Below, piece by piece: positions 43,927 to 51,979 of a stretch of DNA of 64,000 bases. Source of the DNA: Paenibacillus illinoisensis NBRC 15959 (GTDB lineage Bacteria; Bacillota; Bacilli; Paenibacillales; Paenibacillaceae). The number at the start of each line of letters is the position of its first letter. The stretch's first letter is position 1. A model generated the notes under the pieces. The model saw only the letters and a program-made list of their open reading frames with translations, was not told where the DNA came from and made no database searches. The stretch spans positions 124,001 through 188,000 of the forward strand of contig NZ_BIME01000003.1 in assembly GCF_004000925.1 (NCBI RefSeq), in the 5' to 3' direction. The translations under genes and the position numbers were made by a program.

Positions 43927-44574
43927 CTAAGCCTTCACTGCCATCAGCGAGATCGCGTTCAGCGCAGCTACCACGATGGTGCTGCCGCCTTTGCGGCCGA
44001 TGTTCGTGATAAATGGGATGTCCAGCTTGCGCAGCTCATCCTTGGATTCGGCTGCCGATACGAATCCGACAGGCATACCAATGATCAAACCCGGCTTGGC
44101 TTCGCCTTCTTTTACCAAACGAATCAGTTCAAGCAATGCTGTCGGTGCGTTACCGATGGCATAGATTCCGCCCTCGTAGGCCTTGGTTGCTTTACGAGTC
44201 GAGATGATGGCCCGCGTTGTATTCAACCGCTTCGCTTCCTCCATCACATCCGGGTCGGAAATATGCACGTGCACATCTCCGCCGAACCCGCGAATACGAT
44301 CCTTGCTTACTCCAGCCTGGATCATCTGTACATCGGCAATGACGGATTGCCCCGCACGAAGAGCTGCAATTCCTGCTTGGATGGCATCCGGATGGAAAAC
44401 CATGCTGCGGCCAAGCTCGAAGTCAGCTGAGGCATGAATGACACGCTGTACCACGGGATATTGTTCTTCCGTGAATGGGTGCTCACCCAGCTCCTCGGTA
44501 ATCATTTCGAAGCTTTTCCCCTCAATCTCCTGGGGCTGTACAGTTAAAGGCTTAAATTCCGTTTTGAAATCCAT
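43927..44574 (-). CDS. cbiC: Cobalt-precorrin-8 methylmutase (CbiC/CobH)
   Basis: The 215-residue protein shows RVIHASADFELGRSMVFH near residue 55, DVQMIQAG and GMPVGFVSAAESK, the CbiC core with the catalytic His in VIHASAD. It moves the C11 methyl group to C12, making cobyrinate. ATG 44574 was chosen, 9 nt after GAAGGAG; an in-frame GTG 6 nt upstream is less well placed. Confidence 0.92.
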   Translation of the reverse strand: MDFKTEFKPLTVQPQEIEGKSFEMITEELGEHPFTEEQYPVVQRVIHASADFELGRSMVFHPDAIQAGIAALRAGQSVIADVQMIQAGVSKDRIRGFGGDVHVHISDPDVMEEAKRLNTTRAIISTRKATKAYEGGIYAIGNAPTALLELIRLVKEGEAKPGLIIGMPVGFVSAAESKDELRKLDIPFITNIGRKGGSTIVVAALNAISLMAVKA

Positions 44575-44643
44575 ATGCACTCACTCCTTCAATTGTAATA
44601 TGATTCAAAATGGGTCTATCCCAATTTGATCTATTCGGGTGTC

Positions 44644-45414
44644 CTACTCCATCAATACGCGCTTTAACTCGGAGAGTACGCCTTCAAATTCATCAAACAC
44701 CGTTCCGAATTCGGCCTCTGGGCGGGATATCAATACAACCTGAATGCCAAGCTCCAGCGCAGATTGAATCTTCTCATCTACAGCCCCCGTCTTGCCGCTT
44801 TCCTTGGTCACCATAACGGTGGTGGCGTAATGCTTGTACAATGCTTCGTTCATTTCACGGGAAAAGGGTCCCTGCATGGCAATAATATTGCGCTGTTCAA
44901 CACCCAGTTCACCACATTTCTCCATATTGTCGAGACGCGGAAGCATACGGGCAACGAGACGAATGTCAGGATCACCGAGCAGATGCTTGGTGAAAATCTG
45001 CAGCGTTTTGCTTCCTGTCGTTAACATGACAGAACCTTTGAGTTCTTTCGCCTTAAGAGCAGCCTCATCATAGGAAGGCACGACATGAAGTAGCGGATGG
45101 TCATCGTAGGCAAGTCCCGTCCGCTCGTAACGGATATAAGGAATTCCTGCCTGTCTGGCTGCTTCCATGGCATTGGCATGGGCCTCTTCCGCAAAAGGAT
45201 GACTTGCATCCACTATGGCACGGCTTCCTTTTTCACGGACAAGCTGGACCATTGCTTCTATCGTCAGCCTGCCTGTACGAACCGGCAGCCCCGCCTCAGA
45301 CAGACTGTGCGCTGCACTCTCGGTTACAACCGATGTGAGAACGTCTATCCCCTGCTGCTGAATCTGTACAGCCAATTCCCGCGCATCACTTGTACCGCAT
45401 AACATCAAGATCAT
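44644..45414 (-). CDS. cbiJ: Cobalt-precorrin-6A reductase (CbiJ/CobK)
   Basis: The 256-residue protein shows MILMLCGTSDARELA at the start, IVDASHPFAEEAHANAM and TTGSKTLQIF, all CobK/CbiJ features. It reduces precorrin-6A with a pyridine nucleotide. Its start overlaps the cbiX stop (ATGA). Confidence 0.9.
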   Translation of the reverse strand: MILMLCGTSDARELAVQIQQQGIDVLTSVVTESAAHSLSEAGLPVRTGRLTIEAMVQLVREKGSRAIVDASHPFAEEAHANAMEAARQAGIPYIRYERTGLAYDDHPLLHVVPSYDEAALKAKELKGSVMLTTGSKTLQIFTKHLLGDPDIRLVARMLPRLDNMEKCGELGVEQRNIIAMQGPFSREMNEALYKHYATTVMVTKESGKTGAVDEKIQSALELGIQVVLISRPEAEFGTVFDEFEGVLSELKRVLME

Positions 45415-46661
45415 GGACGGTTCACCCGCTCCGAAGCAGCTGCGATCTGAGCATGCCCTGCATCTTCTGGTGAGTTGTTCTCTCCGTCTCCGCCCTCTTT
45501 ATTTTGACTATTCATTGTACCTTCAAGTTCATGATGCGAATGTTGCAGTTCTCCGTCGTGGTCATGATGATAATCCAGCGATGCTTCACGGCTGCTCACG
45601 GCATGTTCGTGAGTATGATGCTCCTCATTATGGCGGTCGTGATCATGTGCGTGATGATCGTGGCTGTGCCCATGGTCGTGGTCATGATGGTGGTCATGAC
45701 TGTGATCGTGTGCATGATCATGATGATGATGATGGTGGTCGTGGTCATGGTCATGATCGTGGTCGTGATGATGATCGTGCCCGTGATCGTGATCATGGTG
45801 ATGGTGGTGATGTTTGGCAGCCTCAAGTCTGAATTGGCAGTTGTCGCAGTTGGCCGCTACCCGTCCATTCAACCCTTCGTTCGCGCGTTCCAGTACCAGC
45901 TCCACCAATTTGGGATGGAATCCAAAGTATCCACCGATCTCTACCTGAATGTCCGGATGTGCCGCAGCAAATTCAGCGGTCATCTCATCAATGCGTTTGA
46001 TCAGCACACCTGTGAACAGGAAATAAGGCATGATGACGATCTTCTTCGCCCCGAGCAGGAGACAACGCTGCAATCCATCCGGGAATGAAGGCTGCGTCAC
46101 ACCAATAAAGCTGCTTTCAGCCCACTTATAAGGGAGTTTCTCCCACAACATCCGGGTCATTTTGAAAAAGTCACTGTTGGCATCCGGGTCACTGCTTCCC
46201 CGTCCAAGGACAAGTACGGCTGTCTCTTCATCCGTAACAGGAGCGGGCGGAGCCGCCACTGCTGCGCCGCCTTGATTGGCGGTAACAAGGACAGGCTGAG
46301 CTTCCTGCAGACGGGTCTGCATAATTTGAACGACCTTCTCATGTACGCCAATCGGACGCCCATATACAAATTCCACTTGCGGATAACGAATCTTGGCCCG
46401 GTCAATGGCATTCGGAATATCAATTTTGGCGTGGCCCGCAGCAAACAGAATAATCGGCACCAATACGACACGCGTTGCCCCTTTATCTACACAAGCCGTA
46501 ACCCCTTCGGCAATGCTCGGTCTTGTTAATTCCAGAAAACAGGTCTCTACCACGGTATTCTCCGGCGCTTTCTCCGCTACCGCTCTTGCAAACTCCATTA
46601 ACTCCCGGTTTCCCTCTGGATCACGGCTGCCGTGTCCAACCAGCAAAATGGCATTCATCAT
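45411..46661 (-). CDS. cbiX: Sirohydrochlorin cobaltochelatase CbiX (long form) with a His/Asp-rich tail
   Basis: The 416-residue enzyme has two homologous chelatase domains (VGHGSRDPEGNREL and ILLVLGRGSSDPDAN-like LGRGSSDPDANSDF). It inserts Co2+ into sirohydrochlorin, the first committed step here. A CxxC (NCDNC) follows. In B. megaterium CbiX an MxCxxC motif holds a [4Fe-4S] centre; here the residue two before the first Cys is Ala, not Met. Residues about 284-353 are almost entirely His, Asp and a few Gly/Ser, a presumed cobalt-storage tail. ATG 46661 follows GGGGAGG by 8 nt. Confidence 0.92.
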   Translation of the reverse strand: MMNAILLVGHGSRDPEGNRELMEFARAVAEKAPENTVVETCFLELTRPSIAEGVTACVDKGATRVVLVPIILFAAGHAKIDIPNAIDRAKIRYPQVEFVYGRPIGVHEKVVQIMQTRLQEAQPVLVTANQGGAAVAAPPAPVTDEETAVLVLGRGSSDPDANSDFFKMTRMLWEKLPYKWAESSFIGVTQPSFPDGLQRCLLLGAKKIVIMPYFLFTGVLIKRIDEMTAEFAAAHPDIQVEIGGYFGFHPKLVELVLERANEGLNGRVAANCDNCQFRLEAAKHHHHHHDHDHGHDHHHDHDHDHDHDHHHHHHDHAHDHSHDHHHDHDHGHSHDHHAHDHDRHNEEHHTHEHAVSSREASLDYHHDHDGELQHSHHELEGTMNSQNKEGGDGENNSPEDAGHAQIAAASERVNRP

Positions 46662-46864
46662 GGCTTCTTCCTCCCCCGCCTGATCCATAGACCAGGCATC
46701 TCAATTTTAGGTTGTGCTTACTCGGTAAACGAGCCTTTCACGCAGGGTAACCTGGGGTTGCCCAATCATTTCGATCTATATAAAAAGTGCAATGGAATTT
46801 TTCCGGTATAACTACAAACGCTGGTTAAAAAAATATTCAGATGGTAACAAAACTGGCACAATCC
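46662..46864. other. Short gap between cbiX and cbiH60
   Basis: 203 bp without an ORF. No terminator was recognised, so the operon probably reads through. The purpose of the gap is unclear. Confidence 0.4.
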
Positions 46865-48760
46865 CTAGTCGCCGCATACCGGGTTTACTTCCACGGTCAC
46901 AGGCGCATCTACGTGACGGAAGCCTTGGATTACTCCGACGCGTTTGAAAAATTTATGGAACCTCTCATTCGGGTGTCCCTTTTCCTTGTACTCCGCTACG
47001 ATCCGCTCCACAATCCCGCCAATCTGATCACCTGGAATCCCTTCGGCTACCGGCTGGGCAGGGTGAGCGTTTCTTCCGAACTTCTTGCCGCCAAGGAACA
47101 GGTCGTATCCGCCCTTGCGGTAGACGATTCCGATGTCCTCAAGCACGGCACCGTAACATGCCATGCCGCAGCCATTCAGAGCTACGCTGGTCTCTTTCGG
47201 CGCACTAAGTCCGCCTATAACTGCCTGCAAATGATTGGCCATCGGAACGGCATCATCCTTCTCCATGTTGCAGAAGTCACAGGCCTTCACCTTGATAACG
47301 TCACCGATTGGCACCACGATAAAATTCGCTCCACGCAGTTCCTCTACCAGCTGATCCGGCTCAAAGGTCGGTACCCGCAAAATAATCTGATGCTCCGGCG
47401 TGTATTCCAGCTCGCCTTCTTCACTCGCGCATTGCGCCAGCAGTGCCATCTGGGCTGCTGTAAACTTCTTGTTGCCGACGCCAGGCGAAACACCAATCTC
47501 GAACAGCGGTGCCTTGCGTCCCGGCTCGGGTGCTGTCCGCACAGCAGCTGCCCCTGCAGCCTGCGTTCCTGCTGGCACGCCTGACCCGGCTGCATCCAGC
47601 CAGCGGCTGGCCGCTTCGCCAGCGAGCTTGCCGCCTGCCGCAAGCCGCGTCAGCGCTTCGGCAGCCAGTTCGGCCGCACCAGCATGTGGCACCGCTAGGG
47701 CAGCACGCAGTGCACCTTCCACCGCCGCAGGCCGCTCGGCCGCAAGCACTGCGGTGCTGCCGCCCGCTGGCTGAGCAGCAGGCATGCCAGCGCCCTGCTG
47801 CCCTTGCGGTCCCATGCCCGTACTGGTGCTGGCGCCGCGCAGGGCTGGTTCCGCAGCTGGCTGCGCGGTCTGCGCATCGCGGACCGTGCCTGCTGCACCA
47901 TTGGAAGCGGCAGAACGGGCCTCCATCGCGCCGAGCGACCAAGGCTCAGCTTCCGTGCGGAGCCGCTCATGCGGTCTGAGCGGCTGTTCCACGGTATTCA
48001 GCGTGTATTTCCGCTGATATCCGCGCGGTGTGACCATGAGTCCTTCGTACATCATGGTCGAGGAGTTACCAATGATCACGGTCGTCAGCATGCCGATATC
48101 ATGGTTCAACATGTCTTCCAGCGTGGTCATCACGACATCCTGACGTTCACGATAGGCACTTTTTACAAGCCCCACTGGCGTCTGGGGACTACGGTACCGC
48201 AGCAGCATCTCCTGCGTCTCCACGATCTGGCGTGTCCGGCGTCCACTGCGAGGATTGTACAGAGCAATGACAAAATCAGCTGATGCTGCTGCTTCAACTC
48301 GGCGAATAATCGTCTCCCATGGCGTAAGGTGGTCACTCAGACTGATCGTACATGCATCATGCATCACGGGTGCGCCGAGCAAGGAAGCACAGGATTGAAT
48401 GGCAGATACACCCGGGATAACCTCAACGCCAACGCCCGTTTCCGGCTTCCAGCCTTGCTCCATCAGCACCTCATACACTAATCCGGCCATGCCATACACA
48501 CCTGCGTCCCCACTGGAGATTACTGCAACGATTTTGCCCATCTCGGCCTGTCTGACCGCTTCCTGTGCCCGGCTTACCTCTTCGGTCATGCCTGTCCGTA
48601 CAATCTCCTGTCCGTCCAGGAGTGGACGAATCAGATCAACGTAAGTGTTATAACCAATGATGACCTCACTCTCCCGAAGTGCCTCCAATGCCCGGGTGGT
48701 GATATGCTCCATCGCTCCTGGGCCAAATCCGATAATCAGCAGCTTTCCTTGACTCTGCAT
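46865..48760 (-). CDS. cbiH60: CbiH60-type cobalt-precorrin-3 C17-methyltransferase fused to a siroheme/[4Fe-4S]-type domain
   Basis: Residues 1-260 are CbiH/CobJ (LLIIGFGPGAMEHI, SSGDAGVYGMAG, YNPRSGRRTRQI), which methylates C17 and contracts the ring. Residues about 265-420 are an Ala/Pro/Gly-rich linker. Residues 420-631 resemble a nitrite/sulfite-reductase half domain with CDFC near 492 and NGCGMACYG near 533. B. megaterium uses the same fusion, named CbiH60. Start ATG 48760 lies 5 nt after GGAGGAGGAG. It is the first gene of the operon, downstream of the riboswitch. Fusion is certain from sequence; cofactor by family. Confidence 0.9.
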   Translation of the reverse strand: MQSQGKLLIIGFGPGAMEHITTRALEALRESEVIIGYNTYVDLIRPLLDGQEIVRTGMTEEVSRAQEAVRQAEMGKIVAVISSGDAGVYGMAGLVYEVLMEQGWKPETGVGVEVIPGVSAIQSCASLLGAPVMHDACTISLSDHLTPWETIIRRVEAAASADFVIALYNPRSGRRTRQIVETQEMLLRYRSPQTPVGLVKSAYRERQDVVMTTLEDMLNHDIGMLTTVIIGNSSTMMYEGLMVTPRGYQRKYTLNTVEQPLRPHERLRTEAEPWSLGAMEARSAASNGAAGTVRDAQTAQPAAEPALRGASTSTGMGPQGQQGAGMPAAQPAGGSTAVLAAERPAAVEGALRAALAVPHAGAAELAAEALTRLAAGGKLAGEAASRWLDAAGSGVPAGTQAAGAAAVRTAPEPGRKAPLFEIGVSPGVGNKKFTAAQMALLAQCASEEGELEYTPEHQIILRVPTFEPDQLVEELRGANFIVVPIGDVIKVKACDFCNMEKDDAVPMANHLQAVIGGLSAPKETSVALNGCGMACYGAVLEDIGIVYRKGGYDLFLGGKKFGRNAHPAQPVAEGIPGDQIGGIVERIVAEYKEKGHPNERFHKFFKRVGVIQGFRHVDAPVTVEVNPVCGD

Positions 48761-48980
48761 TGCTTCTCCTCCTCCATCTCCCTGTTCACCCTTAGCACGT
48801 CAATGACATCTATACCATCGCTTCTTCAGCCGTGGTCTGTAGCCAGCTCTTGATTATTGAGTTGCTCTGTGCAGCTCAACCTTCTTATCGGGGCTATTCC
48901 AAAACAGTGAAAAAGGACGGCTTGACCGACCTTCTTCTTCGCGGCATGTTCGACTAAATCCAGTTCCGGATCGACTGTAA
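48761..48980. other. Leader between riboswitch terminator and cbiH60
   Basis: 220 bp of untranslated leader after the terminator hairpin. It contains an open reading stretch without a good ribosome-binding site and no recognised element, apart from the strong GGAGGAGGAG before cbiH60. Confidence 0.4.
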
Positions 48981-49017
48981 AAAAACAAAAAAATCCCATC
49001 CTTATAACGGATGGGAT
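48981..49017 (-). terminator. Intrinsic terminator of the cobalamin-riboswitch leader
   Basis: ATCCCATCC / GGATGGGAT with a 7-nt loop, followed on the minus strand by TTTTTTTGTTTTTTT. It lies about 160 nt downstream of the aptamer and would stop transcription when cobalamin is bound. Confidence 0.85.
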
Positions 49018-49169
49018 ACGCATGTACGTACACTCAAGAAGACAGTCCACGGCCCTATTGAGGATAGACCTGTGGCTGCATGGCCGCAAAGGGCCTGCCC
49101 AGGCGAACCGGTTGTTCGCCCGTTTCCTGATTCTTCGTACACCACTCCTTTCCGCGAAGGGTTCGGTGA

Positions 49170-49334
49170 CACATGCAAGGTAGGTCTCCTGGCTCTGGAT
49201 CATCAGCTTCCTTTTCTGTCTTCCCCGGATGTACGAGTGACTTGGATGAAAAGGGCTTCCCCATTACAGTGGCGGGACCGCTCGGGATTTGCACCCGATT
49301 CCCTGTTACCTCTTGCTCGACGCAAGAGCACCTT
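49170..49334 (-). ncRNA. Cobalamin (B12) riboswitch
   Basis: The minus strand reads, in order, a closing hairpin (CTCTTGC / GCAAGAG), GGGTGCAAATCCCGAGCGG, CCCGCCACTGTAATGGGGAAG and the B12 box AGCCAGGAGACCTACC (49194-49179). These are the conserved core segments of the class I cobalamin aptamer. It lies 3' of a sigma-A promoter and 5' of a terminator and the cbi operon, so B12 should repress corrin synthesis. Confidence 0.95.
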
Positions 49335-49362
49335 GCTTGTTTTCATGAATGATATTGCTTTC

Positions 49363-49392
49363 ATCATAACACCGCTCAGGAAAAAATGTCCA
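49363..49392 (-). promoter_or_regulatory. Sigma-A promoter of the cobalamin operon
   Basis: On the minus strand TGGACA (49392-49387) and TATGAT (49368-49363) are 18 nt apart. Transcription would start about 20 nt before the riboswitch. Confidence 0.75.
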
Positions 49393-49433
49393 TGCTTATG
49401 ATGTTTGTCCACGTTTCTATTTTCAGACAAAAC

Positions 49434-49468
49434 AGAAAAAAGTTCTGATCCAGAACAGATCAGAACTT
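49434..49468 (-). terminator. Terminator of hemD
   Basis: AAGTTCTGATC / GATCAGAACTT with a 7-nt loop, followed on the minus strand by TTTTTCTGTTTT. It isolates hemD from the riboswitch-controlled operon. Confidence 0.9.
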
Positions 49469-49545
49469 GAATGATATATCCATATGCGAAACCCTCATAA
49501 CGATCTTAACGGATCCTTTAACAGACCTGCATCCTGATCTGCTTA

Positions 49546-50370
49546 TCAGGATTGATCTGCGTGTGCTGCAGCAATATATCGTCCCAGCTCAACGATGAGT
49601 GCTCCCATCTTTTCTTCCTCCGGAACAACCAGTGCTTCAATTCCTTCTTCACGCATGGCGTTTGCAGTCACTTTACCTACAGATGCAGGAATCACACCGT
49701 CCCGGAAAGCCTGCTGCATCTGTTCCAGCTTGCCTTGAGAAGCTGCGTATGCTGCCAGAAACCGTACTTGGGGGCCGCTGGTGAATGCTACGGCATCGAC
49801 CTCATGCTGCACGATTTCATTCAAAAGCAGTTCCAGTTCGGCCTCTTCCGGCGGTACATGGCGATAAGGCAGAACCTGTCTTACTTCGGCACCCTGTTCT
49901 TCCAGCCAGTTGACCAGCTTCGGTGCAGTTTCTCCATGAAGCTGGAGCATGACTTTTTTGCCGGCAAGATTATGTGGCGCGAATTCTCGAATCAGCCCGT
50001 CCGTACTGCCGTCATCATCCCGAACCAGCGGTGCAAGCTTGCGCTTGCGAAGTGAGTTCACCGTTTTGTATCCTCTTGCTGCAATGGAAGCTTCCGACAA
50101 GACATCCAGCAGTTGACCAGCTATGTCCATATCCTCTGCCATTTCAAATATGGCATCCAGTCCCATGCCTGTAGTTAATACCGCCCAGTCGGGTGGATCA
50201 GAGATCAAGGAGACGAGACCATTGCGTATGTTCCGATCATCCAGGAATACCGTTCCCTGTGCTGGCCGCACGAGTGGAATACCACCCACTTTCTCAACTA
50301 ACAACGCCATTTCCTTGGATTTACGCGGTCCCGTCAGTGCTACACGTATACCTGCCAAATGTTGAGCCAT
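49546..50370 (-). CDS. hemD: Uroporphyrinogen-III synthase (HemD)
   Basis: The 274-residue protein has the bilobed HemD pattern: VALTGPRKSKEMALLVEKVGG-type start (VALTGPRKSKEM), SDPPDWAVLTTGMGL, AARGYKT, and VDAVAFTSGPQVR with AVPASVGKVTA-like IPASVGKVTANAM in the second lobe. It cyclises hydroxymethylbilane to uroporphyrinogen III, the common precursor of haem, sirohaem and B12. It stands apart from any other hem gene, and its terminator shows it is transcribed separately from the cbi operon, though the two are functionally linked. Confidence 0.87.
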   Translation of the reverse strand: MAQHLAGIRVALTGPRKSKEMALLVEKVGGIPLVRPAQGTVFLDDRNIRNGLVSLISDPPDWAVLTTGMGLDAIFEMAEDMDIAGQLLDVLSEASIAARGYKTVNSLRKRKLAPLVRDDDGSTDGLIREFAPHNLAGKKVMLQLHGETAPKLVNWLEEQGAEVRQVLPYRHVPPEEAELELLLNEIVQHEVDAVAFTSGPQVRFLAAYAASQGKLEQMQQAFRDGVIPASVGKVTANAMREEGIEALVVPEEEKMGALIVELGRYIAAAHADQS

Positions 50371-50388
50371 TCATGTTTCCCCCCAGTT

Positions 50389-50402
50389 CGTTCGTCCGAA
50401 CG
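50389..50402. promoter_or_regulatory. Palindrome upstream of hemD, possible operator
   Basis: CGTTCG-TC-CGAACG is centred 25 bp before the hemD start. A minus-strand TATACT (about 50420-50425) lies just upstream, so the site would sit near the transcript start. It is not the SOS order (CGAAC-N4-GTTCG). The regulator is unknown. Confidence 0.4.
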
Positions 50403-50501
50403 TCATTCGTTTGACTACAGTATACAGGGTAGTTTCATGGAGGGAAACCTTGTTTCACGTCATTTGGCGTGTTCTTCTATAACGATTTTTTATGATTGGC
50501 A

Positions 50502-51704
50502 TCAGGAAGGCTGAAGCTCGCCCCCCTGCATTTCATCCTTTCCTGTTTCATCCTCCTGGCCTGAATCGCGTCTTTTCTTCTCCTGTTCATGCTGTTTGTT
50601 GGTTGTATCGCGATGGTTCACTCCTTGGCGTGAGGAGTCCCTTTCCTTTTTACGTGGTCGAAGAAACAAAAAAAGTAGGATCGGAAAGAGCACTTCGAAC
50701 AGAATGGCAATCCATGTCCATTCCCGCGTGAAGCGGAACAGCTGAATCGCATTCTTAAAAAACCAAAATGCACATACGAATCCTACGAGCGCCACCGGAC
50801 CCGTCATGAGCTTCCCGGATACCTTGGGAACCATCCGCTTCAGCCCCCAGCAGATAAAATACAGGTCAAATGCAATCTTCGTAATCATGGTAGGCAGGGT
50901 AGCCGCAGCTAGGGCCAGGTCAAACCGGTCCAGAAAGTCACTTACCTGCAGCTGTCTGGCAAGTTCGTATGACGGGTATACCAGCCTCGATGCAATTGGC
51001 ACACCAATGGAGGTGATGGTCTCGATCATAATTAGCATCATCAGCAAGGCGGCTATCGTTATTCCCCAAGTTACCGGTTTGAAACGAAAGTCGCTTCCCT
51101 TAACGACAAAAGGCAGTGCAATCATCTCTCCAAAGAAGGAAAAGATGTACCAGCTTCCCTTGCCTACACCTTCTACATCAATATCAAAGTACGGCATCAG
51201 ATTATCCAGGTTAACTTGTTGAATCAACATGAATGGGACAATGACCGAGTTGAGCAGAAATAAGGTAATGTACAGCTCAGACATCCCAATTAAGGAACCC
51301 AGTCCTCCTCTGACAATAAACACAGCCATGACCAAGAGAGACAACACAATAATGGAAATGGGCGTCGTCTCAAGCAAGGTTATACTTACATAGTCACCGA
51401 TCAACCGGATGTCTCGAGCAAATATCAAAAGAAAAAACATGATATACATCAAGCCCGTCACCCGTCCCAAGAAAGGAAATCTTTTGACCAGAGACTCAAA
51501 GAGGTCCTGATCGGGAAACCGGCTTTGGACACGATTTAACATCCACATGGATGCAAATGTGACGAGAAACACAGGGATATAGGATAGATAGGCATGCTGT
51601 TCGGCATAGAAAATGGCCTGTGCATGGGGCTGAATCAGCGTACCTGTTACACTCAGCAGCAAGATTAGCAGCGTAAGCTGCCGGCTAGTCACTGCCTGAT
51701 TCAT
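50502..51704 (-). CDS. GerAB-family spore germination permease
   Basis: The 400-residue protein has about 10 TM helices and belongs to the APC-type GerAB/GerB family of germinant receptors in the spore inner membrane. ATG 51704 (MNQAVTSRQLTLL) follows GGAGG by 7 nt; the longer ORF has no such signal. The C-terminus is a charged Glu/Lys/Arg-rich tail. It is the last gene of the ger operon (order gerAA, gerAC, small TM, gerAB). The germinant is unknown. Confidence 0.87.
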   Translation of the reverse strand: MNQAVTSRQLTLLILLLSVTGTLIQPHAQAIFYAEQHAYLSYIPVFLVTFASMWMLNRVQSRFPDQDLFESLVKRFPFLGRVTGLMYIMFFLLIFARDIRLIGDYVSITLLETTPISIIVLSLLVMAVFIVRGGLGSLIGMSELYITLFLLNSVIVPFMLIQQVNLDNLMPYFDIDVEGVGKGSWYIFSFFGEMIALPFVVKGSDFRFKPVTWGITIAALLMMLIMIETITSIGVPIASRLVYPSYELARQLQVSDFLDRFDLALAAATLPTMITKIAFDLYFICWGLKRMVPKVSGKLMTGPVALVGFVCAFWFFKNAIQLFRFTREWTWIAILFEVLFPILLFLFLRPRKKERDSSRQGVNHRDTTNKQHEQEKKRRDSGQEDETGKDEMQGGELQPS

Positions 51705-51757
51705 CAAATTACCTCCTTTCTGCCTGCTCAACCGGAATTTCGATATGTGACAAACAT

Positions 51758-51979
51758 CTATGGCAGCGGTAAATTCCGCTGGATCCAATGGGTCAGCCAA
51801 ACCGTAATAAAGAACGTTTTGCTTAAATGGGTAACATAGAACCAAATTCCGGTACTGCCTGCTATCACCACATAAGATAACCAACGGTTAATCGCCGCCG
51901 CCTGCCTCAGGTGCTTAAAGTCCATGATAATGACGATGATGACCATCGCCAGATAAGTAAACACGAGCGGCTTAATCAT
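51758..51979 (-). CDS. Small two-TM membrane protein in the germination operon
   Basis: The 73-residue product has two hydrophobic segments (LVFTYLAMVIIVIIM and YVVIAGSTGIWFYVTHL) and starts at ATG 51979 after GAGGAGGAG. It overlaps the gerAC stop by 8 nt and precedes gerAB by 53 nt, so it is co-expressed with the receptor. Small membrane proteins of this kind occur beside some ger operons (GerD-like or unnamed). I cannot assign a family. Confidence 0.75.
   Translation of the reverse strand: MIKPLVFTYLAMVIIVIIMDFKHLRQAAAINRWLSYVVIAGSTGIWFYVTHLSKTFFITVWLTHWIQRNLPLP

Noticed and set aside
45630..45815. Triplet repeat that could be taken for a CRISPR array or satellite
   Set aside because: Units have no spacers and the reading frame encodes the His/Asp tail of CbiX, as seen in related enzymes.
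47400..47979. Several ORFs of 76-173 codons within the cbiH60 gene
   Set aside because: They arise from the GC-rich, low-complexity linker and lack start signals. The cbiH60 frame is intact on both sides.
48826..49203. 125-codon minus-strand ORF between riboswitch and cbiH60
   Set aside because: It overlaps the riboswitch core and the leader terminator and has no good ribosome-binding site. Its last 50 residues look somewhat protein-like, so a gene remnant is not fully excluded.
50389..50402. SOS (LexA) box before hemD
   Set aside because: The half-sites are in the order GTTCG...CGAAC rather than CGAAC-N4-GTTCG, so it is not the Gram-positive SOS consensus.
51705..51884. 60-residue N-terminal extension of the GerAB-like permease
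   Set aside because: A GGAGG sits 7 nt before the internal ATG and the extension would overlap the small membrane protein gene.
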